Shown: in pieces, positions 5,484 to 6,038 of the stretch
Layout: each line of letters opens with the position of its first letter
Numbering within the stretch: the stretch's first letter is position 1
From: Cyclobacteriaceae bacterium
GTDB taxonomy: Bacteria > Bacteroidota > Bacteroidia > Cytophagales > Cyclobacteriaceae
Direction: 5' to 3'
Length of the DNA: 6,038 nucleotides
NCBI GenBank assembly: GCA_025455225.1
Contig: JALOMY010000278.1
Coordinates: forward strand, 1-6,038
Translations under genes and position numbers: made by a program
The notes under the pieces: generated by a model
Told to the model about the DNA's origin: nothing
Database searches by the model: none
The model's input: the letters and a program-made list of their open reading frames with translations, nothing else

Positions 5484-6038
5484 TTATTTCTTTTCTTCGA
5501 TTAATTTGAGCACCGCCAGGTATTCATCACGGAGCCGGGCTGCCTCCATGAATTCCAGTTCTTTAGCTGCTTTCTCCATTGCTTTGCGGGTGCGGTCTGC
5601 CATTTTTTGTAACTCTTCTTTAGTGAGATAGGCCACAACCGGATCGGCCGCAAGGGAGGCTTCCTCATTCTCTACGTAATAATTTCGGGTGGACTTCTTC
5701 GCATCGGCTACCTTGGTCTGGCTCAGAATGGCATCTTTGGATTTAATCACTGTTTTTGGAGTAATGCCATGTTCCAGGTTGTAATCCTGTTGAATTTTTC
5801 GCCTGCGGTTGGTTTCATCAATAGCATTCTGCATGGACTCCGTAATTGTGTCGGCATACATGATCACACGGCCATTCACATTTCGGGCAGCACGCCCAAT
5901 CGTTTGTACAAGTGAACGCTGGTTACGAAGAAATCCTTCTTTATCGGCATCCAGAATGGCCACCAGTGAAACTTCAGGAAGATCAAGACCTTCCCTGAGC
6001 AAGTTGACACCCACCAGAACGTCAAAAACACCTAATCG
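5484..6038 (-). CDS. uvrB: Excinuclease ABC subunit B (UvrB), C-terminal part
   Basis: The 5' end is cut off by the window edge; the visible 184 residues are in frame from base 6038. UvrB is the damage-verifying helicase-like subunit of nucleotide excision repair, loaded by UvrA and then recruiting UvrC. The partial frame starts RLGVFDVLVGVNLLREGLDL, containing helicase motif V, followed by VAILDADKEGFLRNQRSL and motif VI QTIGRAARN (about 45-53) with its catalytic arginines. NGRVIMYADTITESM, the EHGITPKTV region and a C-terminal UVR motif (about 140-180, EELQKMADRTRKAMEKAAKE then LEFMEAARLRDEY) complete the normal tail that contacts UvrC. The GTG at 6012-6014 is internal and not a real start. 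Nothing in the visible part is unusual. Confidence 0.97.
   Translation of the reverse strand, partial: RLGVFDVLVGVNLLREGLDLPEVSLVAILDADKEGFLRNQRSLVQTIGRAARNVNGRVIMYADTITESMQNAIDETNRRRKIQQDYNLEHGITPKTVIKSKDAILSQTKVADAKKSTRNYYVENEEASLAADPVVAYLTKEELQKMADRTRKAMEKAAKELEFMEAARLRDEYLAVLKLIEEKK

Noticed and set aside
1..6038. A novel defence, mobile or biosynthetic system
   Set aside because: Apart from two unassigned exported proteins, the genes are recognisable housekeeping functions. There are no repeats, toxin-antitoxin pairs, integrases or reverse transcriptases, and no change in sequence character to suggest an island.

Overview
The window looks like ordinary chromosomal DNA from a member of the Bacteroidota, probably near the Cytophagales. 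This is an inference from several signs. The start codons lack clear Shine-Dalgarno sequences. Two leaders carry perfect matches to the Bacteroidota -7 promoter element TAnnTTTG. The AspRS, UvrB and arginase-fold proteins have a Bacteroidota-like character, and there is a small secreted barrel-like protein with an AIA/QS signal cleavage site. Base composition is moderate and looks even across the window. I see no mobile element, phage gene, tRNA, rRNA or CRISPR array, and no gene-free stretch over 300 bases.

Layout. On the minus strand at the left edge is the N-terminal part of a NYN-domain (LabA/DUF88-like) protein. Next come an arginase/agmatinase-family ureohydrolase and, 27 bases upstream of it, aspartyl-tRNA synthetase (aspS); the last two are probably one transcript. 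aspS is broken into two open frames. After a divergent intergenic region, the plus strand carries a 190-residue exported or membrane-anchored protein with a possible PsbP/DcrB-like fold, then tadA (tRNA adenosine deaminase), then sodA with its own promoter and a strong dyad in its leader. sodA ends at a strong intrinsic terminator whose T-run holds the stop codon of a convergent minus-strand gene for a small secreted, probably outer-membrane beta-barrel protein. The right edge holds the C-terminal part of uvrB on the minus strand.

Functions. Most genes are housekeeping: translation (aspS, tadA), oxidative defence (sodA), DNA repair (uvrB) and guanidino-compound breakdown (ureohydrolase). They do not form one pathway. 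The strongest observation is the lesion in aspS. Both halves of the enzyme are well preserved, but about 20-25 residues of the conserved linker between the catalytic core and the GAD insertion are missing at the junction, and the frame shifts there. This is either a real mutation, which would be striking in a normally essential gene, or an assembly/sequencing deletion. I found no convincing evidence of a new multi-gene system.
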